Assembly (NCBI GenBank): GCA_025808415.1
Contig: CP075525.1
Coordinates: forward strand, 2,465,501-2,529,500
Source: Cyclobacteriaceae bacterium
Lineage (GTDB): Bacteria; Bacteroidota; Bacteroidia; Cytophagales; Cyclobacteriaceae
Reading direction: 5' to 3'
DNA: 64,000 bases
Shown piece after piece: positions 17,342-27,093 of the stretch. Both the position numbers and the translations under genes were made by a program. Each line of letters begins with the position of its first letter. Position 1 is the first letter of the stretch. The notes under the pieces were generated by a model. That model was given only the letters and a program-made list of their open reading frames with translations. It was not told where the DNA came from and did no database searches.

Positions 17342-19393
17342 TCAAGGCTGTACTATATAGCGATACAGTGCAAAAGTTCGGGGTTTGGGCAACGAAAAAG
17401 TAAGTGATCCGCTGGTAGTTGTTTTGCCTGAAAAATTTTTTCCATTTCCGGCCACATGTTCAAGTCTAACTTTCTTGTTAGGTGGTAGATGTGTCTTCAT
17501 AGCCTTAGCAGATACTTCATTGAACTCTCTGAAAACAAGGAAGTAACCTTCATTCCTACCCATCGATTGAAAGCCTGTCCACTGTGAGCCATCAGGTTCC
17601 TCACCGATAGGTAAAATTATACCACTATGAATTTTGAACCGATGTTCCTCAAAACGCTTTAACAAATCCGAAACATCAAAGGCCTCTTTCGGTAAATTGG
17701 TTGCCTCCAGCCAGGCCAGGGGCTGAGCCATCAAGGTTATCGCTACCAAATAATCAAAGGTATAGTTGGCCGGAGCTAATAGATCATTAACGGGGTACTT
17801 CGATAGGTTACGCCACTTATTTAAAAACTCCACTTGAAGTTTTTCTGGCGGTACATAACGGGATAACTGCCAAAGGTTACGCAAGGTCCAGTGCGGATAG
17901 TAGTTACCCCAGTCAGTATAACGATTCTCTAAAAAAATATTTCCGAACTCAGTAAAGTAATGGTAGCCCAAACGTTTACCAGCCGTAACATCGAAATTAA
18001 AAATCACGCGGCCTTCCGTATTGTGTTTAACCCTTTCAAACAGTTTTCGTAGATTTTCTTCTGCCCTTTTATCAGTTAATTCAATTCCATCGATCTTAAA
18101 AACATAAATTCCCCATTGCCGGTGCAAGTCAATAAGTATATCGGCATCACGCTGCCACTGAGCATAGCTGTTGACCTTAGATGGATTGAACCACAAACCT
18201 ATTTCAATTTTCAATTCGTTGGCTTTCGTCATCACAGGTGCCAGACCCCTGGGAAAACGTTCTGGATGTGGTTGCCAGCTTTCAATTGTCCAATCGTCCC
18301 ACATCAAACCTTGCTTATTCGCAGAGTTACGAGAAAGCCCTGCCTGCCAGCCATCATCTAACTGTACATGTGTAATGCCAAGACGCTTTGCCTTTTCCAG
18401 TTCCGCCAGTACAAAAGATTCACTCATACGACTATCGCGCCCACGGTCCCCCCAAGTGTTCATCAGAATCATTTCGTCCTGCGGGCTTCCTTTTGTCTTT
18501 TGATAGCTGCGAAGAGAAGATAAAACAGAAACCTGATCAGCGTCAGCCACACCAATTACAAACCCATAGGTGGTTGTCCAATCGGCCTGAAGATCGTTTG
18601 AGTCCATTCCTAAACCGGTGATGTTAATACGGTCTTGTCCGATAACAAAATCAAAACCCGGGTAGGCTTGCTGAGCAAAACCAAGCGGTGATTCCTTCAG
18701 GATAAAGAAAGATCGTTTACTCTCCACATCATCTACCAACACAATATTTCCCGGTAACACTATGGGTTTGCGATAGGGAGTAATTTCCTGCTCTCTTACC
18801 AAATTATTATGATGATCGGTAGCATCTTGAAAAGCAATTACCCGCGACTTATAATGCTTTCCTTTAAGAGACACAGAACCGAGGCGTGGGGATTGCTCCA
18901 TGGATGTAGTAAACGTATTGTCCTCAATCATGTCCTGATGCTGCAAAGGTGGAATCATCCAGTGGGCTGAACTGCTGCCTTTCACTCGATAATAGGTGGC
19001 AATGGCAGGTACCTCCGGGTGAACTTCAAAAATTCGTTGAATTACCAGCGCGTGAAGATGCTGTGTAATGGTAATGCGCAAATATTCAGTAGTATGTGAA
19101 AAACGCTTGACAACTTCTGCCCGCCAGTTAGCTGAGTCGGGCGGTGGAATATCTTTAAGAAAAAAATCAGGAACCGCATCGATAAACACCTCAACAAATT
19201 CATTGGATAGATTAGTGAGCTTCTCTAAAATTATGTTGCCGCCATTCCACCGAAAGGTCTGCTTAATTTTACTGTTTCCAATTTCTAACGTCCCCTGCTC
19301 GAGTGTAACGTAGCAATCCTTAAAGGTGCTTTGCTGAGCCATCAGCAACAACGACATCATGAGAAATACCATCGTTAGTAATTTGTCTTTCAT
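17342..19393 (-). CDS. Alpha-galactosidase-like glycoside hydrolase (GH36/clan GH-D)
   Basis: A 683-residue exported protein with an N-terminal signal peptide (MKDKLLTMVFLMMSLLLMAQ). The first half is beta-sandwich-like. The TIM barrel starts near residue 315 with LMNTWGDRGRDSRMSE and HVQLDDGWQ, and contains the candidate nucleophile D435 in VFKIDGIEL, the K-x-D pattern of clan GH-D. A second acidic candidate lies in the ENRYTDWGNYYPHWTLRN region. The clan includes alpha-galactosidases and alpha-N-acetylgalactosaminidases, so removal of alpha-galactosyl residues is likely but the exact substrate is open. The gene is 3 bp after the phosphoesterase gene and would be the last of the operon that begins with the TonB-dependent receptor at 26807. 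Confidence 0.8.
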   Translation of the reverse strand: MKDKLLTMVFLMMSLLLMAQQSTFKDCYVTLEQGTLEIGNSKIKQTFRWNGGNIILEKLTNLSNEFVEVFIDAVPDFFLKDIPPPDSANWRAEVVKRFSHTTEYLRITITQHLHALVIQRIFEVHPEVPAIATYYRVKGSSSAHWMIPPLQHQDMIEDNTFTTSMEQSPRLGSVSLKGKHYKSRVIAFQDATDHHNNLVREQEITPYRKPIVLPGNIVLVDDVESKRSFFILKESPLGFAQQAYPGFDFVIGQDRINITGLGMDSNDLQADWTTTYGFVIGVADADQVSVLSSLRSYQKTKGSPQDEMILMNTWGDRGRDSRMSESFVLAELEKAKRLGITHVQLDDGWQAGLSRNSANKQGLMWDDWTIESWQPHPERFPRGLAPVMTKANELKIEIGLWFNPSKVNSYAQWQRDADILIDLHRQWGIYVFKIDGIELTDKRAEENLRKLFERVKHNTEGRVIFNFDVTAGKRLGYHYFTEFGNIFLENRYTDWGNYYPHWTLRNLWQLSRYVPPEKLQVEFLNKWRNLSKYPVNDLLAPANYTFDYLVAITLMAQPLAWLEATNLPKEAFDVSDLLKRFEEHRFKIHSGIILPIGEEPDGSQWTGFQSMGRNEGYFLVFREFNEVSAKAMKTHLPPNKKVRLEHVAGNGKNFSGKTTTSGSLTFSLPKPRTFALYRYIVQP

Positions 19394-19396
19394 TTA

Positions 19397-20644
19397 TTAC
19401 TTCTTTGAAGGGATAAACGTGTCCACCACTTTATTAGCCTTGCCTTTTCGCTTCACGATTTCAAAACCATCTACTATTTCACCATTAACTCCTTTGGACA
19501 CAAAAGAAATTTTATTCTTCGTGACTGATAATAGTTGATAGAGTTGCTTGTTTTCAACCGAGCGTTTCATCCACATGGAATTTTTAGCCAGCTCATACAT
19601 TTTTGACCCGGCCACCGAGACAACATACACTGTACCGGAGGCATCTTTAGAAACTTTCGGGCTATTCGTGTCAGTGCCACGGGCATATGTATGATCGTGC
19701 CCTTGCAAGACCAAGTCTACTTTATACTGATCAAATAACGGTTTCCAGAATTTTACAATGCCATCGTTTTCTCTGCCTTCGGCAGCCGAATAAATAGGGT
19801 GGTGAAATGTGATCACTGTCCACGGTTGCTGATTTTCTTTTAGAACTTTCGCTAGCCAAACAGCCTGTGCCTCCAGTTCTTTATTTGAATTGAGACTAAT
19901 GATTCGCATGCCCGGATAATCCACATAGTAGGTTTGGTCTTCCAACCTTTCCGGGTTATTTGCCGGATAGTTAAATTGGGGTTGCCAGAATTTTGACAGC
20001 GACACCTTCTCACCCTGTTCGTTTTTGATATACTCATGATTACCCACGGTGGCCACCACAGGAATGCTGGCATGTATAAAATTACCGGCAGCAAACCACT
20101 CTCCCCATTGCTCGTCATCATCGGCATGATTAATGAGATCACCGGCATGTATTATAAACGCTGCTTTGGGATCATCGGCATAAGCCGCACGAATGACCCG
20201 CGACCAATTGGAAAAAATTTTATTCTGAGCATCGCCAAGGTAAATAAATGAAAACGGTTCGAAGACAGGTGGTGCCGTTTTAAACTGGATCCATTCGCTC
20301 CACGTTTTTCCATCACCCACACGGTAAGCATACAATGTGGCAGGTGTTAACCCTGTAAAGTTTACACTATGATACCTAAGTGTATCCTCACCGATAAATA
20401 CTAAATCGGATGTCGCATCTATCTTATGCTTAACCTGATCAAAATCAGGGTGTGCCGTGGCCTGTGTAATTTCTGCTTTGGCAGGGAGGTGTGTTGCCGC
20501 ACGCCAGGTAACGGTGGCAGTCGTAGCCGGATCGCCTTGCCAGGTAAGAATTATCCGCTCCGGCTTCCGTTGTCCAAACAGGTGTGTAGTTGCTGCAAAA
20601 ACAACAAAAACGAATACCCCAACCAGGGAAAATTGCTTCATCAT
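19397..20644 (-). CDS. Exported metallophosphoesterase (purple acid phosphatase-like)
   Basis: A 415-residue protein with a signal peptide (MMKQFSLVGVFVFVVFAATT) and then an N-terminal fibronectin-like domain (RIILTWQGDPATTATVTWRA), as in purple acid phosphatases. The metallophosphoesterase core has the metal-ligand motifs YLGDAQN, IIHAGDLINHADDD, TVGNHEYI, TFHHPIYS and LVLQGHDHTYARG, in the order expected. It would hydrolyse phosphoesters in the periplasm or outside. I start at M 20644; the frame is open to 20689. It sits in the receptor / beta-helix / GH36-like operon, a slightly odd place for a phosphatase unless it releases phosphate from the same polymer or from nucleotides. Confidence 0.88.
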   Translation of the reverse strand: MMKQFSLVGVFVFVVFAATTHLFGQRKPERIILTWQGDPATTATVTWRAATHLPAKAEITQATAHPDFDQVKHKIDATSDLVFIGEDTLRYHSVNFTGLTPATLYAYRVGDGKTWSEWIQFKTAPPVFEPFSFIYLGDAQNKIFSNWSRVIRAAYADDPKAAFIIHAGDLINHADDDEQWGEWFAAGNFIHASIPVVATVGNHEYIKNEQGEKVSLSKFWQPQFNYPANNPERLEDQTYYVDYPGMRIISLNSNKELEAQAVWLAKVLKENQQPWTVITFHHPIYSAAEGRENDGIVKFWKPLFDQYKVDLVLQGHDHTYARGTDTNSPKVSKDASGTVYVVSVAGSKMYELAKNSMWMKRSVENKQLYQLLSVTKNKISFVSKGVNGEIVDGFEIVKRKGKANKVVDTFIPSKK

Positions 20645-20715
20645 CAAAAAGGGTAATTTATGAAATTGCCCAGGTCCAAGCCCGGGCAATTATCATGAAA
20701 AGAAATTAATAAATA

Positions 20716-22293
20716 CTATCGGATAGTGCCATCTATATTTTTCACCCAGCCACGTGTCCAGTCGCTAGCGGTATTGTTATCCTTTATCGCGCCTACAAAT
20801 GGAGCTGACACAAAAAATGAACCTAACGTTGACGGATTGAAGACACTTGTTGTTTCAGCATTCGGTATAAAGTCGTTTTTACCAATTCCTGCAATCGTTG
20901 TTAGAATAGGCGTTGTGCCGTCCAATCCTGTAACATTATTGAAATAAGGATTTACAAACACATCATCAACTATACTCCCCCTGAAAGGATTCGTACCTCC
21001 TGCACGATCATCGCGGTAAGGTTCGGTTGCTACATCAAAGGAATAAGAGTGAGCAAACACTGTAGGGCCATTGATATCAGTCGTAACAACATTTTCGTTC
21101 AAACGAACACCTCTTCGAGGATACGCAGTTACGATAGAATTATAGACTTTTCCTTGCGATGTAGAACGGAAGCGAATGCCATGAACGTTAACGCCATAGT
21201 CCGCACCCGGACCAACTAAAGTAACATTGGCAATTTTGGGAGTGGCTGTTTCGCGAATGGTCAACTCATCGGCATCAGTTGTGGTGCGCGTAGTACTGAC
21301 TGCAATGGCGAACTGCACATTACCAGTATAATTATCTCCAAAACGAAAGGCGCCTCCATTACAATCCGTGCATATCACATAGGATAAGTTTACATCACCA
21401 TTGGTTGGCATAAAACCTTCGGTGGTGGACTTGTATACCTGTACATAAGAAATGGAAGTACCACTGCCCACATTTACAAGTCTGAACCCTCTATCGCTGC
21501 CACTGTACTCAATTCTTAGATAACGAACGGTGCCACTATTTGAACCCGGCCCAGTGCCCTGAATACGAAACTGAATCCAGTCACCCGCAGCAGGTGTTGC
21601 TCCAGCCTGCAGTACTTTATCACTGGTAAATACTACCGGATTGGTAGCTGTGCCCTGAATATTAACCTGGCCCAGTACATTAATCGATCGCTTATCAGTT
21701 CCAGCTGTATTGATATATAATTTTACACCCTCTTCTACCGTAAATGTAGAGCCTGTGGCGAATTGAATAGAAGCATCAAGAAAATATTCTCTGTTCCTGG
21801 ACAACTTTACGGTTTGCCCTTCCGGAATAATATTATCAGATGGTGCTTCAATCTTATACAATGGTGTAGTGCCCACAGTTACCTGATCATAACTTGCAAC
21901 GCTAACAGTAAAAGAAACTGGAGCAGATTCAAGCTGTTGTGTATTTACTAAAACAAATTGATAGGCTATCTCATCACCTTCGAGCAATGTAGCTGGAACC
22001 GTTTGTGTATTATAGGTAAATGTTGTTGCCGTGGATACCAATACAACTTCCTCAAGAAATGCACCATTTCGATTTACCACAAGTTTTCCGTTTCCACCTT
22101 CTGCGTCAAGATTTAGTGTTACACTTATTGTTGCACCGGGTTTTAAAAGCACAAGTGGATCTCCTTGAATACTGATGGCAGGTTGACCGAAAACAGGGTC
22201 CGGATCATCTGAACACGATTGAATGGTTAAAACCACTGTCAGGCAAACCATGCCCAACATGGTAAAGAAAATTTTTGAAATTGTTTTATTCAT
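20716..22293 (-). CDS. Right-handed beta-helix lipoprotein (receptor-linked family, copy 1)
   Basis: A 525-residue predicted lipoprotein. The signal ends in a lipobox-like LTIQSC, so the mature protein starts at that cysteine and is probably surface-anchored. An N-terminal Ig-like part (about 35-150) is followed by a parallel beta-helix region with lines such as GQVNIQGTATNPVVFTSDKV and NSGTVRYLRIEYSG. The end carries the signature APFVGAIKDN...DWTRGW.KN.DGTIR, shared with the proteins at 22334 and 40879. Length and ending are near-identical among the three, so they are paralogues. I start at M 22293, where the signal peptide begins; a longer frame reaches 22350. No catalytic motif is recognised. 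A glycan-binding role replacing SusD is inference. Confidence 0.85.
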   Translation of the reverse strand: MNKTISKIFFTMLGMVCLTVVLTIQSCSDDPDPVFGQPAISIQGDPLVLLKPGATISVTLNLDAEGGNGKLVVNRNGAFLEEVVLVSTATTFTYNTQTVPATLLEGDEIAYQFVLVNTQQLESAPVSFTVSVASYDQVTVGTTPLYKIEAPSDNIIPEGQTVKLSRNREYFLDASIQFATGSTFTVEEGVKLYINTAGTDKRSINVLGQVNIQGTATNPVVFTSDKVLQAGATPAAGDWIQFRIQGTGPGSNSGTVRYLRIEYSGSDRGFRLVNVGSGTSISYVQVYKSTTEGFMPTNGDVNLSYVICTDCNGGAFRFGDNYTGNVQFAIAVSTTRTTTDADELTIRETATPKIANVTLVGPGADYGVNVHGIRFRSTSQGKVYNSIVTAYPRRGVRLNENVVTTDINGPTVFAHSYSFDVATEPYRDDRAGGTNPFRGSIVDDVFVNPYFNNVTGLDGTTPILTTIAGIGKNDFIPNAETTSVFNPSTLGSFFVSAPFVGAIKDNNTASDWTRGWVKNIDGTIR

Positions 22294-22333
22294 AAAAGTT
22301 AGGGTTAAAAATGAATTGTTTATGATTAACTGA

Positions 22334-23959
22334 TTACCGAATTGTTCCATCTAAATTTTTGCACCAAACACCATCCGCTGTCCAATCATTAGCCGCATCA
22401 CGGACGGCTCCTATAAAAGGAGCTGACTCAAACCAACTGTCAAAACCCGTTGCAAATCGAGGATCAAATGAAGTGGGTACGGATCCTACAAAATTCCCTA
22501 ATGTTATTCCAGGCACAGGATCAATAGTTACATTGAATTCAGGCCGAACCAAGAAGAAATCTTCTGCTTGCTCATCGTAATCTTCACGATTGAAAAAAGA
22601 GCGGGTATTGCCCAAAACCATTGTGCCGTTCGTCAAATTAGCCAGGGTAACATCTTCTACACGCACACCATCATCGGGAAAATTGGTACAGATTACATTA
22701 TGAATCAGCCCCATGGCACCGCGCCTTACGCGCAGCCCTCTTCGCGTACCATTTTCAATGGCGTTTCCATTACCAATCATGGTAATGTTAGCAAGACGCA
22801 CATAGGTAGCTGGTTGCAGGTTAAAATTGCTGGCATCATTGCGCAATTCAAGCGAACGAGCCTGATTTTGAAAATTAACTGGGAAAATGGTAGCCGGAAC
22901 GTCCGTTTCAAAAATCAAAAACTGACCTTTACCTATCCAGCCATGCTCTGCCCACAAGCCGTAACCGGCATGCCCAGTACATACAATATGTTTGACGTTT
23001 ACCCTTCCACCCTTGAGTCGGAATGCCTGATCAAAGCAACGATAGATTTGAATATAATCCAGTATTGTTGCATCACCGACACCAAGAATGGTGATGCCAT
23101 CTACACCGTTCTTACCGCCATATTCAATTCTAACGAACTGCAAAGAGCCTGAGTTATCATTCAATTGTGACCCGCCATAACGGAAGCCATCTTCAAAAAC
23201 AGTACTTGCCTGGTTGGTGGGTGCCCGGCCATATAGATAAATCCCTCCCCAATCGGCAGTATTTGCTGTTCCATTTAAAATTCTATCGCTGGTAAATACA
23301 ATCGGCAGATCTTTCGTTCCATTGGCAATAATTTTACTCCCCTGCGTAATAGCCAATCGTGAATCTATGGTATTGGAAAAAGTGCGCATTAACACGGTAG
23401 AACCAGCCTCGATGGTAAGTGTGCGGTTACCTTCAACAGAAACAATGCTGTCTAGCCAATAAATATTATCCGCTGTAAAGGTTACATCCCTATTAATCCG
23501 GCCTTTCACTCGTTTAACCGGAGTGTCAAACACAATATCATCTGTTATTTCGAATGGCGGGCCTACCTTAACATTTACACTAAATGGAACTGCTTCCTTT
23601 CCTGCCTTATCCGTTAACTCGAAGGTAAATCGCAAGATAGTTCCATCTACTAAATCACCCTCCACCACATAACTAAAGCTATAGATAAAAAGCAGATCAT
23701 CATTGAATGTTCGTGTATCATAAACTTCTCCGTCCTTCTTTACCACCAGATCGGAAAGACCACTTATCGCGCGTAACTCAAGGTTAAAGGTAACCTCCAG
23801 ATTTTGTTCCTGTATAAATGTTTCTGGTACTGCTCGTGGCAAAATGGAAGGTGCTTCACGAATGAAAATATTATCATCCTGGCAACAAATAATAAGAAGC
23901 GCGCAAACACTTAACAGCGGAACGTCAATCAACCGAAATGTTCTATACTTCATCTTCAT
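22334..23959 (-). CDS. Right-handed beta-helix lipoprotein (receptor-linked family, copy 2)
   Basis: A 541-residue predicted lipoprotein with the signal ending VCALLIICC, then QDDN. It has an Ig-like N-terminal domain and a beta-helix core (GSKIIANGTKDLPIVFTSDR, SLQFVRIEYGGKNGVDG). It ends APFIGAVRDAANDWTADG, then KNLDGTIR, which is the signature it shares with 20716 and 40879. It follows the TonB-dependent receptor stop by 1 bp and precedes copy 1 by 40 bp, so all are one operon. An alternative start two codons later (23953) is possible. I see no lyase or hydrolase catalytic motif and give no firm function; outer-surface binding is the likely job. Confidence 0.85.
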   Translation of the reverse strand: MKMKYRTFRLIDVPLLSVCALLIICCQDDNIFIREAPSILPRAVPETFIQEQNLEVTFNLELRAISGLSDLVVKKDGEVYDTRTFNDDLLFIYSFSYVVEGDLVDGTILRFTFELTDKAGKEAVPFSVNVKVGPPFEITDDIVFDTPVKRVKGRINRDVTFTADNIYWLDSIVSVEGNRTLTIEAGSTVLMRTFSNTIDSRLAITQGSKIIANGTKDLPIVFTSDRILNGTANTADWGGIYLYGRAPTNQASTVFEDGFRYGGSQLNDNSGSLQFVRIEYGGKNGVDGITILGVGDATILDYIQIYRCFDQAFRLKGGRVNVKHIVCTGHAGYGLWAEHGWIGKGQFLIFETDVPATIFPVNFQNQARSLELRNDASNFNLQPATYVRLANITMIGNGNAIENGTRRGLRVRRGAMGLIHNVICTNFPDDGVRVEDVTLANLTNGTMVLGNTRSFFNREDYDEQAEDFFLVRPEFNVTIDPVPGITLGNFVGSVPTSFDPRFATGFDSWFESAPFIGAVRDAANDWTADGVWCKNLDGTIR

Positions 23960-23960
23960 C

Positions 23961-26807
23961 TTAGAAACTATAGGTTAAACCAAATCTATTCCACCAACCA
24001 AAATAGGCATACTGCGCAAGGCGTTCACGGCTTCCTTGATAACGGATGCTCGGTGCATTGATAATATTCATAAATTCAGCAAACACTCTGAATCGTTTTG
24101 AAAACGCATATGCTGAAGTAATATCAACCTGCATTCGATCCACTTGTACAATGTCGTTATTGGCTTCGCCAGCAACAGCAGTAAGAAATTCGCCATTGTA
24201 ATTAACCATTCCCCGTATGGTAAATTTCTTATGCTCAAACGAGAGCGCACCATTCCAGGTATGCCTGGCCTGACCTGGAAGTTTTATGTTGGAACGATCT
24301 GCGGTAAATGCATCAGACTCCGTGAAGGTGTAGTTGAAGTAAACACCAAATCCTCCTAATATTCCCGGCAGAAAATCAAGTGGTGCCTGCACATTAACCT
24401 CTAGACCGTAAACAATTGCATTCTCACCATTTTGCGGCTGGCGAAAAGAGTATCCGGGAAATTCTTCATAGAAAGGATCTCCGGGTTGAAGAAATGGTAG
24501 ATTACGCTGAAATTGAAAATCATCAATGCTTTTATAAAAAATGCCACCCGATAATATACCAACCGAAGGCAAGTATTTTTCATAGAGCAAATCAAAATTG
24601 GTTGAAAATGCCGGTTTGAGCTCTGCATTGCCGGCCACCAGGTTAGAGCCGGCCTCATCAATGCGCAAAAAAGGAATAAGATCATTGAAGTTTGCACGGG
24701 CATAACTTTGTGTAAAGGCAAAACGCAGGTTACTAAACTTATCAAATGAATAACGCAAGTGAATATTCGGTAGAACAAATCCATATTGAGTTCCATCGCT
24801 AAAAGGTGTACCAGTTCCTGTGACGTTGTTAACCTTAAATGCATCATATTCAACAAGGTTATCTTCATAACGTAAGCCCGCCAAAACCATTAATTTGTTC
24901 CAGCGCAAACGCGTCATCAGGTATGCGGCTGTAATCGTTTCATCGGCCTTATAGGTGCCGAATAAAGAATTTCTTGGCGAAGCAATTGGGTCTAATACAA
25001 ATAATCGGTTGTACTGGCTGTAGAACGCTGAAAATTTATTTCGGTCAATGCTGGGTCCAAACCGAACCTGATTGTTCATAAAATCCTGATCTTCGAAATT
25101 ACCAACCACAGAAGCGAATGCTGCCTCTTCAATCAACACTTCGTTTGGATCTGAGAAATTATAAAGGCTAGCATCCTGCTCGCGTTGGTTGGATTGCTTG
25201 CGATATTTGAATCCTCCCTTCAGTAAACCTTCTGCTTCACCCACCTTATAGGAGTACTGTAGATTAATTTTTGCGACACCATTATCTGATTTTAAGAGAA
25301 TGGAGTTGGTTTCATATCGATCAATCTCATTGATAATAAATGGATCATAGTAATTTAGCCCCGGTGAAGTTGATTCAAATCGAAGAAAATCACTGAAAAT
25401 ACCATTCGGATTAGTTACCCGAAGGTTAATGCGATTAGAGGAACCCCGTACAAACCTGCCACCGTAGTTTTCTTCAACGCGTTTCGATGGTGAATAGAAT
25501 ACGGCCCAGTCTACAATGAGCTTATTGATGGAATGATTACCTGATAAATTTAGCGACAGGTTTTCACTGTAGTAATCCCGCACAAGAATATCGCGTCTCA
25601 ACTCAGCACCAGTCAATGAATCCAAAGTTTGCCATTGGATACCCGCTGATTCGTTTAGGATTCCGAAAATACGATTACGCTGATCAAAATCTTGCCTGCG
25701 ACTGTAAATGGCATTAAAAATAATAGAAGATGTAGAACTGAATTTATAATCGATTGTGGCCGTGGCGCCATAACGTTGCCGCTGGTTGATTAAATCTGCA
25801 TAGTTGTAATTCTCAATAACAACCGTGTCAATGCCCAGGTTTATAATTGGTGTGCTGGCCGTTCCAGACCATACAGCCTGATAACTATCCTCTTCATTGT
25901 CGTTACCAAAATAGCTGGCACCTATTATTACTCCCAACCTGCCATCAGGCATTTTTTGGTTTGCCAGAAACCGCTGTCCAACCTTTAGCCTGCCAATTCC
26001 ATTATAGCCCTGCGACATTGCATTGTAACCCAACCCTGCCTCAGCCCTGACGCTAAGATCTTTATTTTTGGCTACCGGAGTCAATAAATTAACCGAACCT
26101 CCAATGGCATCGCCATCCATATCAGGTGTAATGGCCTTGGTAATTTCCATGCTAGCCAATTGATCGGCAGGAATTAAATCAAGCGATTCATTGCGGGCAC
26201 CATTATCTTGAGTAGAAGGAATCTGCTCACCATTGATATTGACTGTTGTAAAATGTGCAGGCGTTCCACGCAATGATACTGTAGATCCTTCTCCGCGCGA
26301 GCGTGTTATGTTTACTCCCGGTACGCGCTGCAAAGCTTCCGCTACGTTCAAATCTGGAAATCGACCGATAACATCTGAACTAACAACATTTTTAATATTA
26401 TCAGCACTGCGTTGTTGATTGAGGGCCTTTTGTTGTCCATCGATAAACCCAACAACCACTATTTCCGTCAGGCTGGTTAAAGAAGGCTGAAGTACAATAT
26501 TGGGAACATTTGTATTTCCAGAAACTTCTACAGAAACGTCCTTAGTGGTGTAGCCTATAAAACTTACTTGTAGTACATTTTTTCCGGGCTTCACATTAGA
26601 TATGGAAAAATATCCGTTAAGATCAGAAGAACTGCCAAGATTAGTGCCCTGAACAATTACTGTAGCACCGGGTAATGGTTCCTTACTTTGTTCATCAATG
26701 ATGCGGCCGGTTACGATAAAACCGGCAGAACTTTGACTGTAACCTATGTATGAACTGCATATAACAAGTGCAAGCAATAACCTCAGTTTAAAGTTTGTTG
26801 AGTCCAT
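23961..26807 (-). CDS. TonB-dependent outer-membrane receptor (carbohydrate type), copy 1
   Basis: A 948-residue outer-membrane receptor. A signal peptide (MDSTNFKLRLLLALVICSSY) is followed by a carboxypeptidase-like regulatory domain (VTGRIIDEQSKEPLPGATV), a plug domain with VIGRFPDLNVAEALQRVPGV and a beta-barrel ending in an aromatic residue (LTYSF). The plug text is typical of the Xanthomonas/Caulobacter-type carbohydrate receptors and not of SusC, so absence of a SusD partner is expected in part. No STN signalling domain is visible. I start at M 26807; the frame extends to 26831. It heads a five-gene minus-strand run (two beta-helix lipoproteins, phosphoesterase, GH36-like). A paralogous receptor lies at 35791. 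Confidence 0.95.
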   Translation of the reverse strand: MDSTNFKLRLLLALVICSSYIGYSQSSAGFIVTGRIIDEQSKEPLPGATVIVQGTNLGSSSDLNGYFSISNVKPGKNVLQVSFIGYTTKDVSVEVSGNTNVPNIVLQPSLTSLTEIVVVGFIDGQQKALNQQRSADNIKNVVSSDVIGRFPDLNVAEALQRVPGVNITRSRGEGSTVSLRGTPAHFTTVNINGEQIPSTQDNGARNESLDLIPADQLASMEITKAITPDMDGDAIGGSVNLLTPVAKNKDLSVRAEAGLGYNAMSQGYNGIGRLKVGQRFLANQKMPDGRLGVIIGASYFGNDNEEDSYQAVWSGTASTPIINLGIDTVVIENYNYADLINQRQRYGATATIDYKFSSTSSIIFNAIYSRRQDFDQRNRIFGILNESAGIQWQTLDSLTGAELRRDILVRDYYSENLSLNLSGNHSINKLIVDWAVFYSPSKRVEENYGGRFVRGSSNRINLRVTNPNGIFSDFLRFESTSPGLNYYDPFIINEIDRYETNSILLKSDNGVAKINLQYSYKVGEAEGLLKGGFKYRKQSNQREQDASLYNFSDPNEVLIEEAAFASVVGNFEDQDFMNNQVRFGPSIDRNKFSAFYSQYNRLFVLDPIASPRNSLFGTYKADETITAAYLMTRLRWNKLMVLAGLRYEDNLVEYDAFKVNNVTGTGTPFSDGTQYGFVLPNIHLRYSFDKFSNLRFAFTQSYARANFNDLIPFLRIDEAGSNLVAGNAELKPAFSTNFDLLYEKYLPSVGILSGGIFYKSIDDFQFQRNLPFLQPGDPFYEEFPGYSFRQPQNGENAIVYGLEVNVQAPLDFLPGILGGFGVYFNYTFTESDAFTADRSNIKLPGQARHTWNGALSFEHKKFTIRGMVNYNGEFLTAVAGEANNDIVQVDRMQVDITSAYAFSKRFRVFAEFMNIINAPSIRYQGSRERLAQYAYFGWWNRFGLTYSF

Positions 26808-27093
26808 TATTCGCAAGTCAAAGTAGTTCAATCAATAAGAGAAGCAGTAACAGGAAGAGAAGTCCAAAAAGAACCTCTCTTGCCCGATACCAATTTAGCT
26901 TTCTTGATTTTGGTAACCTTTTTCTCATTAGTTATCCATTCTCAGGAACAAAGCTGCTATGCAAACGGTAATCGATTGCAGAAAAATGGTTACAAGTGTT
27001 GGGTAATTATGTTACGAAATGTGTTTTTTATTCACTTCTGTCGGTTTTTCAGCCTGATTTCAAACTTAAACCGCCTTGGATTTGCATGAGTTT

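Noticed and set aside
26880..27089. A 69-residue plus-strand frame in the spacer between receptor and GH2 genes
   Set aside because: It has a hydrophobic stretch but no family text and no promoter. The 286-bp spacer is otherwise featureless, apart from a weak AAGAGA/TCTCTT inverted repeat.
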